9,203 nucleotides of DNA from assembly GCA_009843585.1 (NCBI GenBank), contig VYDC01000073.1, forward strand, positions 1 through 9,203, in the 5' to 3' direction. This stretch comes from Chloroflexota bacterium. GTDB lineage: Bacteria; Chloroflexota; Dehalococcoidia; UBA2979. Each line of letters starts with the position of its first letter. The first letter of the stretch is position 1. Both the position numbers and the translations under genes were made by a program. Shown here one piece after another: positions 1 to 5,732 of the stretch. A model generated the notes under the pieces. It had not been told where the DNA came from. It did no database searches and saw only the letters and a program-made list of their open reading frames with translations.

Positions 1-108
1 GTCTCCATCGCCGGCCTCGTCCTCACGACGAACTGCGTCGTGACGGAGAAGCCGGAGAAGAAGGACCCGGCGGCGGCCGCCGCGGGCGGCATGCCCGACA
101 TGTACTAG
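1..108 (+). CDS. groEL: Chaperonin GroEL, C-terminal end (partial, 5' end outside window)
   Basis: The first 35 codons, up to the TAG at 106-108, encode the end of a 60-kDa chaperonin, the ATP-driven double-ring protein-folding machine of the cytoplasm. The segment SIAGLVLTTNCVVTEKPEKK matches the last beta strand of the GroEL equatorial domain (E. coli: AGLMITTECMVTDLP). It is followed by a short Ala/Gly-rich flexible tail ending in GGMPDMY. This tail is not the GGM repeat of proteobacteria and not the His-rich tail of actinobacterial GroEL2. Only about 6% of the protein is visible, so nothing can be said about the ATP site or a groES partner, which would lie to the left. Transcription appears to end at the hairpin 26 bases after the stop. 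The identification rests on one short but very characteristic segment. Confidence 0.9.
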   Translation, partial: VSIAGLVLTTNCVVTEKPEKKDPAAAAAGGMPDMY

Positions 109-133
109 CCTCCCGCCCCCCGGGCGTGAGAGA

Positions 134-166
134 GGAGGCCGGCCCGCTCGGGCCGGCCTCCTTGTC
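134..166 (+). terminator. Hairpin terminator after groEL, between convergent genes
   Basis: A perfect 12-bp stem (GGAGGCCGGCCC at 134-145 with GGGCCGGCCTCC at 150-161) closes a 4-base loop, GCTC. The sequence TTGTCTCTC follows. An outer GAGAGA (128-133) can also pair with TCTCTC (165-170) across a 3-base bulge. It lies 26 bases after the groEL stop and 31 bases before the stop of the convergent MFS gene at 197, so it probably ends transcription from both sides. The T-tract is weak, as is usual in GC-rich genomes. Confidence 0.8.
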
Positions 167-196
167 TCTCCCCGCCTGCCGGGCCGCGCCTCGCCG

Positions 197-1711
197 CTAG
201 GCGGTGAACCACCAGCGGCGCCCCTCCTCCTCGGGGAGCGCCTCCCGGTCACGGGGAGGCGGGCCGAGCGCGGCGCAGAGCGCGGCCGCCGCCAGCAGGA
301 CCACGGCCGCCGCCAGGAAGATCTCCCGGAAGGTGTCGACCTGCGCGGCCCGCACGAGCTCCTCGAAGCCGGGCGAGCCGAACTCGACGCTCCCGGCGCG
401 GGCGTAGAAGCGGCCGAGCCCGGTCGAGGCCAGCACCGCCGCGCCCACCAGCATCCCGGCGATGCGGGCGAGCGTCAGCCAGGCGGCCGCCGTCGCCCGC
501 TCCCCCTCGCCGACGCGCGCGAGCACGGCGCTCGCGAGCGGCGCGAGCACGAGCCCGAAGCCGAGGCCGGCCACGAGCTGCGGCGCGCTGCGCAGGGGCT
601 CGCGCAACCCCTCGTCCCACGCCGCGAGCGTCCCCACGCCTGCGGCCGCGAGCAGCATCCCCACGGAGGCGATCGCGCGCAGGTCGACGCGCGCCGCGAG
701 CCAGCCCCCGCAGAGCGCCCCGACCGGGACCGCCGCGGTCAGGCGCAGCAGCGTGATCCCGCCGGCGAGCGGACCCTCCGCCAGCACCAGGTTGACGAAG
801 AGGGGGACGCCGATGAGGACCGTGATCAGGGCGCCGCCGGTGAGGAAGGTCGCCGCCTCGGCCGCGAGGACGGGCCGCTCGGCCAGCATCGCCGGGCGCA
901 CCAGCGGCATGGCGGTCGTGAGCTCGCGGCGGGCGAAGGCGGCGGCGCCGGCGGCCGTCGCCGCCAGCAGCGCGAGCGTCACCGTCAAAGGCCGCGGGTT
1001 CAGCGGATCGTCCGCGAGCGCCACGGTGAGCAGCGCCAGGGCCGCGCCCAGGATGGCGGCGCCCCACCAGTCGATGCCGCCGGCGCGCCGCTCGTGTGCG
1101 GCGAGGCGCCAGGCGGCGACCGCCAGCGGGGCCGCCAGCGGCAGGTTGAGCCAGAAGACCGCGCGCCAGTCGAGCCAGTCGGCGATGGCCCCGCCCCAGA
1201 GCGGGCCGACCAGAGCGCCGGCCTCCGAGGCGGCGGCGATGGCGCCGAGGCCGGGCGCGCGCGCCCGCGGCGGCAGCTCGCGGACGACGATGGCCATCGC
1301 CACCGGCACCACGGCGCCGCCGCCCACCGCCTGCAGCGAGCGGGCGGCGACGAGGAACTCCAGGCCGGGCGCCGCGGCGACGAGGGCGCTCCCCACGGTG
1401 AAGAGCAGCATCGAGGCGGCGTAGATGCGGCCGGTGCCGTAGACGTCGGCGACCCGGCCCATCACCGGCAGCGCGACCAGGTACCCGAGCAGGTAGCCGT
1501 TGATGATCCAGGAGCTGCGGTAGAACTCGTCGGCCGTGATGCCGAGGTCGGGGATCATCAGCGGCAGGACCGTGACGACCGACGTCTGGTCGTCGGCGGC
1601 GATGAAGACCCCGACCGCCACGACCGCGAGCAGCCAGCGACCGCGCGCCGCCGAGTGCGAGGGCCCCGCGGGCTCGCTCGCCCCCGCCCGGCCGCCCGCG
1701 TGCTCCGTCAG
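197..1711 (-). CDS. MFS transporter of the DHA2/P55 (Rv1410c) type, third gene of the selD operon
   Basis: This is a major facilitator superfamily permease of the inner membrane, probably a proton-coupled exporter with about 14 helices. With the chosen start it has 504 residues, usual for DHA2. Visible parts are an acidic pair in TM1 (Asp40-Asp41), WIINGYLLGYLVALPVMGR in TM2, a degenerate motif A (GRVADVYGTGR, 85-95), motif B (ARSLQAVGGGAVVP), motif C (SEAGALVGPLWGG, Glu163) and WRAVFWLNLP. A late ARIAGMLVG helix carries Arg416. The pattern follows Mycobacterium P55 (Rv1410c), including the GLGFGLVLAPLASA segment and the extended loop before FREIF; this comparison is from memory. Start choice: the first standard start codon, a GTG at 1621, begins inside TM1. 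The frame stays open to 1738, and a CTG at 1711-1709 overlaps the upstream TGA as CTGA, preceded by GAGG at 7 bases. It adds a polar N-terminus and RGRWLLAVV, completing TM1. The fold is sure, the P55 relation likely, the CTG start moderately supported. The substrate is inferred to be a lipid or glycolipid; drug efflux is the alternative. Confidence 0.85.
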   Translation of the reverse strand: MTEHAGGRAGASEPAGPSHSAARGRWLLAVVAVGVFIAADDQTSVVTVLPLMIPDLGITADEFYRSSWIINGYLLGYLVALPVMGRVADVYGTGRIYAASMLLFTVGSALVAAAPGLEFLVAARSLQAVGGGAVVPVAMAIVVRELPPRARAPGLGAIAAASEAGALVGPLWGGAIADWLDWRAVFWLNLPLAAPLAVAAWRLAAHERRAGGIDWWGAAILGAALALLTVALADDPLNPRPLTVTLALLAATAAGAAAFARRELTTAMPLVRPAMLAERPVLAAEAATFLTGGALITVLIGVPLFVNLVLAEGPLAGGITLLRLTAAVPVGALCGGWLAARVDLRAIASVGMLLAAAGVGTLAAWDEGLREPLRSAPQLVAGLGFGLVLAPLASAVLARVGEGERATAAAWLTLARIAGMLVGAAVLASTGLGRFYARAGSVEFGSPGFEELVRAAQVDTFREIFLAAAVVLLAAAALCAALGPPPRDREALPEEEGRRWWFTA

Positions 1712-2418
1712 CGCGGCGCCTCGATCGCGAAGTCCTCACCGACCCCCGAGATCTCCAGGCGTCGCACGATCTCCTCGTCCTCGGCCGCGGCGGCGGCGCC
1801 GCTAATCTCCCCGCGGCCCACGACCGGGTCGTCGACGCCCACCAGCGCCTCGGCCACCAGCGTGCGGCCCGCCTCCGCACCGGGCACGAGCAGGCCGAGA
1901 TCGTCAGAGGCGACGCCGGCCTCGACGCGGTAGAAGTCGACCCCGTCGACGCTCTCGCGGCCGACCAGCCGCGGGTCGCTCGCCGCTCGCATCAGCGCCG
2001 TGACGCCCCCGACCGGATCGAAGATCGACTCCAGCGTGAGATCCTCGCGCTCCCACCGGCCGGTGAGCGGGTTGGTCATCCAGCCCTCCCCGTCCACGAT
2101 CCGGATCTCGACGTCGACGGCCAGGGGGCCGGCGCGGGCGCGCACCTCGGCGCGCAGGCGCTCCGAGCCGATGACCTCTCCGCGGGCCCTCTCCATCAGG
2201 AGCCCGCGGGCGATCTCGGTGGCGCCGTTCTCGTGCGTGAGGTCGAAGCGGAAGCTCTCGACGCCCTCCATGCGATCGGCCGCGCTCAGGAGCAGCGCCC
2301 GCGCGTCGACCACTGAGAGCTCCGTCGTCTCGTCGCCGCCGCCGCCGCACGAGCAGGCGACGGCGGCGAGGAGCGCGAGCGCGGCCGCCGCCCGCAGCGC
2401 GGACCACCGAGCGCTCAT
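1708..2418 (-). CDS. LprG-like lipoprotein (LppX_LprAFG family)
   Basis: The product has 236 residues. It has a type II signal peptide: a basic start (MSARWSALR), an alanine/leucine-rich core, and a lipobox AAVA-Cys22 followed by a Ser/Gly/acidic linker. It should be lipid-anchored on the outer face of the cell membrane. The mature part fits the LppX_LprAFG fold, a curved sheet with a lipid-holding cavity. Along its length it parallels M. tuberculosis LprG (also 236 aa): a Trp strand (GEGWMTNP, then GRWERED), SIFDPVGGVTALM, then VGRESVDGVDFYRVEAGV, a Pro-Gly turn, an ALVGVDDPVV strand, and a final RRLEISGVGEDFAIEAP. LprG in mycobacteria carries triacylglycerides and lipoglycans for P55; I infer the same role here from the neighbouring MFS gene. 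The ATG overlaps the selD stop by one base (TGATG), and its own stop overlaps the MFS start (CTGA), so all three are likely coupled. A second Cys at 24 could be the lipidated one, but Cys22 fits the lipobox better. Confidence 0.8.
   Translation of the reverse strand: MSARWSALRAAAALALLAAVACSCGGGGDETTELSVVDARALLLSAADRMEGVESFRFDLTHENGATEIARGLLMERARGEVIGSERLRAEVRARAGPLAVDVEIRIVDGEGWMTNPLTGRWEREDLTLESIFDPVGGVTALMRAASDPRLVGRESVDGVDFYRVEAGVASDDLGLLVPGAEAGRTLVAEALVGVDDPVVGRGEISGAAAAAEDEEIVRRLEISGVGEDFAIEAPR
1719..1722 (-). promoter_or_regulatory. Shine-Dalgarno GAGG that supports a CTG start for the MFS gene
   Basis: On the - strand GAGG (1722-1719) is separated by 7 bases (CGCCGCG) from the CTG at 1711-1709, which overlaps the lipoprotein TGA at 1710-1708. 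This is normal spacing and suggests translational coupling at the junction. No ATG, GTG or TTG is in frame between the stop at 1738-1736 and the GTG at 1621. Confidence 0.5.
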
Positions 2419-3455
2419 CAGCGGATCTCGACCCGGGCCGGGCCCGCCCCGACGGAGCCGATGGTCCGGCCGGCCCCGGCCTCCTCGAGCGCGGCGGCGC
2501 CCCGAGGCGGCAGCGCGACGAGCAGGCCGCCCGACGTCTGCGGGTCGTAGAGGAGATCGACGAGGGGCGCGCTCAGGCCGGGGCCCACGCGCACGCGTGC
2601 GCCGAGCTGCTCGACGTTCCGGCGCCCGCCGCCGGTGACGGCGCCCGCCGCCGCCAGGCGCAGCGCGTCCGGGAGGAGCAGCACCCGCTCCGCCTCCAAC
2701 ACCACGCGGACTCCGCTCGCGGCCGCGATCTCGGAGGCGTGGCCGGCGAGCCCGAAGCCGGTGACGTCGGTCACGGCGTGCGCGCCGGCCTCGCGCGCGA
2801 GGCGCGACGCCTCCCGGTTGAGCGCGACCATCGAGGCGGTCGCCGCCTCGAGCGCCGCCTCGTGCCCGGGGACCCCCTGCTGCGCCGCCGTCAGCACCAC
2901 GCCGGTCCCCAGGGGCTTGGTGAGCAGCAGCGCGTCGCCCGGCCGCGCGCCCCCCGCGCGCAGCAGCGCGTCGGGGTGCACCACGCCGAGCACCGAGAGC
3001 CCGTACTTGGGCTCCTCGTCGAGAATCGTGTGGCCGCCGGCGACGACGGCGCCGGCCTCGGCGACCGCGGCGGCGCCTCCCCGGAAGACCTCGGCGGGGA
3101 TCGCCGGGTCCATCCCCTCGGGGAAGGCCGCGATGTTCAGGCAGAGGCGCGCCTCCCCGCCCATCGCGTAGACATCGGAGAGCGCGTTCGCGGCGGCGAT
3201 CCGGCCGTAGAGGTAGGGGTCGTCGAGGACCGGCGGGAAGAAGTCGAGCGTCTGGATCACCGCGAGATCGTCGGAGACGCGGTAGACCGCGGCGTCGTCT
3301 GCGTCCGCGAGCCCCACGAGCACGTCGGGGTGCTCGCCCGGCGGGAAGCGCTCGTGCAGGGGGCGCAGGACCTGCGCCAGGGTCTCAGGACCCATCTTCC
3401 CCGCTCAGCCGGCGCAGGAGGCGAGGGATGTGAGACGGATCTGATCTCGGGTCAC
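2418..3455 (-). CDS. selD: Selenophosphate synthase SelD, itself a selenoprotein (in-frame UGA = Sec17)
   Basis: SelD makes selenophosphate from selenide and ATP, the selenium donor for Sec-tRNA synthesis and selenouridine. The complete protein is 345 residues, reading through TGA at 3407-3405. The restored N-terminus is TRDQIRLTSLASCAG, then Sec17, Ala, Gly, Lys20, matching the E. coli pattern IRLTQYSHGAGCGCK with Cys17 and Lys20. The rest is intact: DADDAAVY (metal/ATP-binding Asp54), TLDFFPP, RIAAANALSDVYAMGG, VAGGHTILDEEPKYG, LLTKPLGTGV, DVTGFGLAGH and DPQTSGGLL, ending in VEIR. Start choice: the ATG at 3395 comes after the catalytic residues and would give a dead enzyme. The GTG at 3455 has GGAAGAG at 6 bases and gives Sec exactly at 17. 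A SECIS-like hairpin lies downstream of the TGA. The gene overlaps the lipoprotein by one base and diverges from nth. No other selenium genes are in the window. SelD identity is certain; the Sec readthrough is strongly supported by the motif, but expression is inferred. Confidence 0.95.
3362..3393 (-). promoter_or_regulatory. Candidate bacterial SECIS element within selD
   Basis: Downstream of the UGA are two hairpins. The distal one is GGCGCAG (3378-3372), loop GTC (3371-3369), CTGCGCC (3368-3362): seven perfect pairs. If the closing G-C pair opens, the loop becomes GGUCC. This resembles the GCA-GGUC-UGC apex of the E. coli fdhF SECIS recognised by SelB (family knowledge). The loop begins 32-33 bases after the UGA, inside the usual range of about 16-37. 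The proximal hairpin is GGGTC (3393-3389), loop CTGA, GACCC (3384-3380), with five pairs and a less typical loop. I favour the distal one. I could not fold the RNA. Confidence 0.65.
3405..3407 (-). other. Selenocysteine UGA codon of selD
   Basis: The codon reads TGA on the - strand between GGC (Gly16) and GCG (Ala18). It occupies the position of the catalytic Cys/Sec of SelD, three residues before the invariant Lys20. The codons on both sides continue the conserved SelD N-terminus in the same frame, so a true stop at this place is very unlikely. Confidence 0.9.
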
Positions 3456-3461
3456 CGGCAG

Positions 3462-3468
3462 CTCTTCC
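3462..3468 (-). promoter_or_regulatory. Shine-Dalgarno GGAAGAG deciding the selD GTG start
   Basis: GGAAGAG on the - strand (3468-3462) lies 6 bases (CTGCCG) before the GTG at 3455-3453. This is ideal spacing and supports starting selD upstream of the UGA rather than at the internal ATG at 3395. Confidence 0.75.
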
Positions 3469-3570
3469 GTTAGTCCGATGGCGACCCATGATCGCACCGC
3501 CGGCGGGCGCTGCCTAGTCGCGCCGCGGCCGGGGGCGGCGGCCCGCCCGTCCCCGGGGTGGCGGGCGCGC

Positions 3571-3576
3571 TACCAT
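3571..3576 (+). promoter_or_regulatory. Possible -10 element (TACCAT) for a leaderless nth transcript
   Basis: TACCAT fits the TANNNT form of a -10 box and ends 6 bases before the ATG at 3583, so transcription would begin at or next to the A of the start codon. No Shine-Dalgarno is visible before this ATG; CCCCCC fills the gap. No clear -35 box is seen. Together this suggests a leaderless mRNA, which is common in high-GC Terrabacteria. The evidence is a short motif only. Confidence 0.4.
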
Positions 3577-3582
3577 CCCCCC

Positions 3583-4326
3583 ATGACGCCCACCGGGGCC
3601 GGCCCGCGCGACGAGGGGGAGACGGCCTCCCGCTACGCGCCCGCGGAGCTGATCGCCCTCCTCGACAACGAGTACGGCCGGATCCCGCTCCGACGCCACG
3701 GCGATCCGATGGCGGAGCTCGTGCTCACGCTGCTCTCCCAGAACACCTCGGATCACAACTCCGGACGCGCCTTCCAGCGGCTGCTGTCGCGCTTTCCGGG
3801 ATGGGACGCGGTGCTGGGCGCGCCCACCGGCGAGGTGGAGGAGGCGATCCGCCCCGGCGGCCTCGCGCCGACGAAGGCGCCGCGACTGCAGGCGCTGATC
3901 GCCACCGTCCGGGAGAGGACGGCGGAACGCGGCGCGGGCGGCGGGCCGTACGACCTCGGCTTCCTCGACTCGCTCCCGCTCCCCGAGGCGAAGGCGTGGC
4001 TGCGCGGCCTCCCCGGGGTGGGCCCGAAGACGGCCGCCTGCGTGCTGCTCTTCGCTCTCGGGCGGCCGGCGCTCCCGGTCGACACCCACGTCGAGCGGGT
4101 CTCCCGGCGGCTCGGCCTCGTCCCGCCGCGCATGCCGGTGGAGCGGCTGCACGACGAGCTCGAGGCGGCGCTCGAGCCCGGGGCGGTCCACGCCTTCCAT
4201 GTCGACCTGATCCAGCACGGACGCCGGACCTGCCACGCGCGGCGCCCCGCGTGCGAGCGCTGCGTGCTCAGCGGTCGCTGCCCGCGCGTCGGCGTCGCGG
4301 CGACGGAGCCGGCCCGGGCCCCCTGA
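3583..4326 (+). CDS. nth: Endonuclease III (DNA glycosylase/AP lyase, HhH-GPD with 4Fe-4S cluster)
   Basis: This 247-residue base-excision repair enzyme should remove oxidised pyrimidines from DNA and cut the resulting abasic site. The helix-hairpin-helix is LRGLPGVGPKTAACVL, with catalytic Lys149. The catalytic Asp167 lies in VDTHVERVSRRLG; the 18-residue spacing equals Lys120/Asp138 of E. coli Nth. The C-terminal Cys217-X6-Cys224-X2-Cys227-X5-Cys233 has exactly the spacing of the Nth iron-sulfur loop. In the first domain LLSQNTSDHNS replaces the E. coli LSAQATD segment, a variant seen in other Nth-like glycosylases, so the damage spectrum may differ somewhat. Start: the frame is open back to an ATG at 3478, but that stretch is Arg/Gly/Pro-rich without family similarity and faces the divergent selD start. 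The ATG at 3583 gives a normal length and sits just after a possible -10 box. A hairpin overlaps the stop codon. Confidence 0.93.
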   Translation: MTPTGAGPRDEGETASRYAPAELIALLDNEYGRIPLRRHGDPMAELVLTLLSQNTSDHNSGRAFQRLLSRFPGWDAVLGAPTGEVEEAIRPGGLAPTKAPRLQALIATVRERTAERGAGGGPYDLGFLDSLPLPEAKAWLRGLPGVGPKTAACVLLFALGRPALPVDTHVERVSRRLGLVPPRMPVERLHDELEAALEPGAVHAFHVDLIQHGRRTCHARRPACERCVLSGRCPRVGVAATEPARAP

Positions 4327-4351
4327 GGCGCCGCGTCCGTCGCGGCGCCTC
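4325..4351 (+). terminator. GC-rich hairpin overlapping the nth stop codon
   Basis: An 11-bp perfect stem, GAGGCGCCGCG (4325-4335) with CGCGGCGCCTC (4341-4351), has a 5-base loop TCCGT. Its 5' arm begins inside the nth TGA. No T-tract follows (CAGCAACGG), so it may be an RNA 3'-end stabiliser, a weak terminator, or a terminator of the U-less type. It separates nth from the argJ promoter 45 bases further on. Confidence 0.55.
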
Positions 4352-4395
4352 CAGCAACGGCGCGCGGGGGCCGTGAGCGCGACCCGCCCCGCGGA

Positions 4396-4401
4396 TATAA
4401 T
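4396..4401 (+). promoter_or_regulatory. -10 box TATAAT of the argJB promoter
   Basis: A perfect consensus TATAAT stands out in a region that is otherwise nearly all G and C. It lies 37 bases before the argJ ATG. A start about 7 bases downstream would give a leader of about 30 bases containing the ribosome binding site. The -35 position (about 4373-4378, GTGAGC) matches consensus poorly. Confidence 0.65.
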
Positions 4402-4406
4402 CCCCG

Positions 4407-4423
4407 ACTCGCCCGGGTCGAGT
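4407..4423 (+). repeat. Inverted repeat at the predicted argJ transcription start
   Basis: ACTCG (4407-4411) and CGAGT (4419-4423) are perfect inverted arms around CCCGGGT. The repeat sits directly after the -10 box and 4 bases before the Shine-Dalgarno sequence, where it could be an operator or a small leader hairpin. It does not resemble the AT-rich ARG box of ArgR. Arms of five bases can occur by chance in such sequence. Confidence 0.35.
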
Positions 4424-4427
4424 GCGC

Positions 4428-4433
4428 GGAGGG
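4428..4433 (+). promoter_or_regulatory. Shine-Dalgarno GGAGGG that sets the argJ start at 4439
   Basis: GGAGGG lies 5 bases (CTCAG) before the ATG at 4439. It supports this start over an in-frame GTG at 4373, which lies upstream of the TATAAT and therefore could not be on the same transcript. Confidence 0.75.
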
Positions 4434-4438
4434 CTCAG

Positions 4439-5701
4439 ATGGCGGATCCGGAGGAGACGACGCCTCAGGCCGGCGGGGCGCCCGGGCGCGCCGCGTCCGG
4501 CGTGACCGCGCCCTCAGGCTTCCGGGCGGGCGGCGCCTACGCCGGCATCCGCGGCTACGGCCCGGAGCCGCGGTACGACGTCGGGCTGCTCGTCTCGGAG
4601 GCGCCGTGCGTGGCGGCCGGGCTCTTCACGACCAACGCGGTCGTCGGCAACGCGCTCGTCTGGACGAGGGACCGCGTGCGCGGCTCAGACCGGGAGCGCG
4701 TGCGCGCCGTCGTCGCCAACTCCGGTAACGCGAACACGTGGGCGGGGGAGCAGGGCACGCGCGACGCGAGGCGGATGGCAGAGCTCGCGGCGGCGCGCCT
4801 GGGCCTCGCGGAGACGCAGGTGCTCGTCGGCTCGACGGGCGTGATCGGCCGCCCGCTCCCGATGGCGCTCGTCGAGCGCGGGATCGGAGCCGTCGAGCTC
4901 GGCGCCGACTCCGCCTCGGCCACGACCTTCGCGCGCGCGATCATGACCACCGACACGCGCCCCAAGGAGGCGGCGCGGCGCGTCAGCCACGGGGGCCGGA
5001 CCTACACCGTCGGCGGCGCCGCGAAGGGGTCGGGGATGATCCACCCGCTCCTCGCGACGATGTTCGCCTTCATCACGACCGACGCGCCGGTCGAGCCCGG
5101 CTGGCTCGACGCGACGCTGCGCGCGGTCTCGGCCGACAGCTTCGAGATGCTCGACGTCGACATGGACAGCTCGACCTGCGACATGGTCCTGGCCCTCGCC
5201 AACGGCGCGGCGGGCGGCGCGCCGGTCGACGCCGGCCACCCCGCGGCCCCGGCCCTCGCCGAGGCGATGGCCGCAGTCGCCGCGGAGCTCGCGCGCGAGC
5301 GCGCGCGGGACGGGGAGGGCGCGGAGTCGCGGATCGAGGTCGTCGTGGAGGGCGCCGTCAACGAGAGCGAGGCGCGGCTCGCCGCGCGGACCATCGTCTC
5401 CTCCCCGCTGGTCAAGTCGATGGTGACCGGCCGGGACCCGAACTGGGGCCGCGTCGCGATGGCCGCCGGCCGCTCGGGGGCGCGCCTCGACCCGGCGCGG
5501 GCCCGCATCTGGATCGCCGGCCTGCCCGCCTTCGAGCGCGGGGCGCCGGCCGAGACGCCGGAGGCCGAGCTGCGCGAGGCGATGGAGCGGCCCGAGGTCG
5601 TCATCCGCGCCGACCTCGGGGTCGGCTCCGCGCGCGCGACGGCGTGGGGATGCGACCTCACCGAGGAGTACGTGCGCATCAACGCGAGCTACACGACGTG
5701 A
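4439..5701 (+). CDS. argJ: Glutamate N-acetyltransferase / ornithine acetyltransferase ArgJ
   Basis: ArgJ moves the acetyl group from N-acetylornithine to glutamate, regenerating N-acetylglutamate in the cyclic arginine pathway. Some members also use acetyl-CoA for the first step. The protein has 420 residues and is made as a precursor that cuts itself before the nucleophilic Thr. Here the site is KGSGMIHPLLA-TMFAFITTDA, with cleavage between Ala206 and Thr207. The oxyanion pair Thr133-Gly134 is in GSTGVIGRPLP. Other family segments are VVANSGNANTWAG, DMDSSTCDMVLALANG, VTGRDPNWGRVAMAAGRSG and the end EYVRINASYTT. The first 22 or so residues are Ala/Gly/Pro-rich and not conserved. The gene is first in a pair with argB (31 bases apart), with its own TATAAT promoter and GGAGGG site. 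No argC or argD is visible. Whether it is mono- or bifunctional cannot be told from the motifs; no argA is in the window. Confidence 0.96.
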   Translation: MADPEETTPQAGGAPGRAASGVTAPSGFRAGGAYAGIRGYGPEPRYDVGLLVSEAPCVAAGLFTTNAVVGNALVWTRDRVRGSDRERVRAVVANSGNANTWAGEQGTRDARRMAELAAARLGLAETQVLVGSTGVIGRPLPMALVERGIGAVELGADSASATTFARAIMTTDTRPKEAARRVSHGGRTYTVGGAAKGSGMIHPLLATMFAFITTDAPVEPGWLDATLRAVSADSFEMLDVDMDSSTCDMVLALANGAAGGAPVDAGHPAAPALAEAMAAVAAELARERARDGEGAESRIEVVVEGAVNESEARLAARTIVSSPLVKSMVTGRDPNWGRVAMAAGRSGARLDPARARIWIAGLPAFERGAPAETPEAELREAMERPEVVIRADLGVGSARATAWGCDLTEEYVRINASYTT

Positions 5702-5732
5702 GCACCCGCCCGCGGCCCGGGGGGACGCGGCG

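Noticed and set aside
249..1880. A 543-codon frame on the - strand overlapping the MFS gene
   Set aside because: It is an Arg-rich low-complexity product in another frame of a gene with unmistakable membrane-transporter motifs.
3478..3582. Upstream extension of nth to the ATG at 3478
   Set aside because: The 35 extra residues are Arg/Gly/Pro-rich and unlike Nth N-termini. The ATG at 3583 gives normal family length and follows a possible -10 box.
4373..4438. GTG at 4373 as the argJ start
   Set aside because: It lies upstream of the TATAAT promoter, and the ATG at 4439 has a strong GGAGGG at 5 bases.
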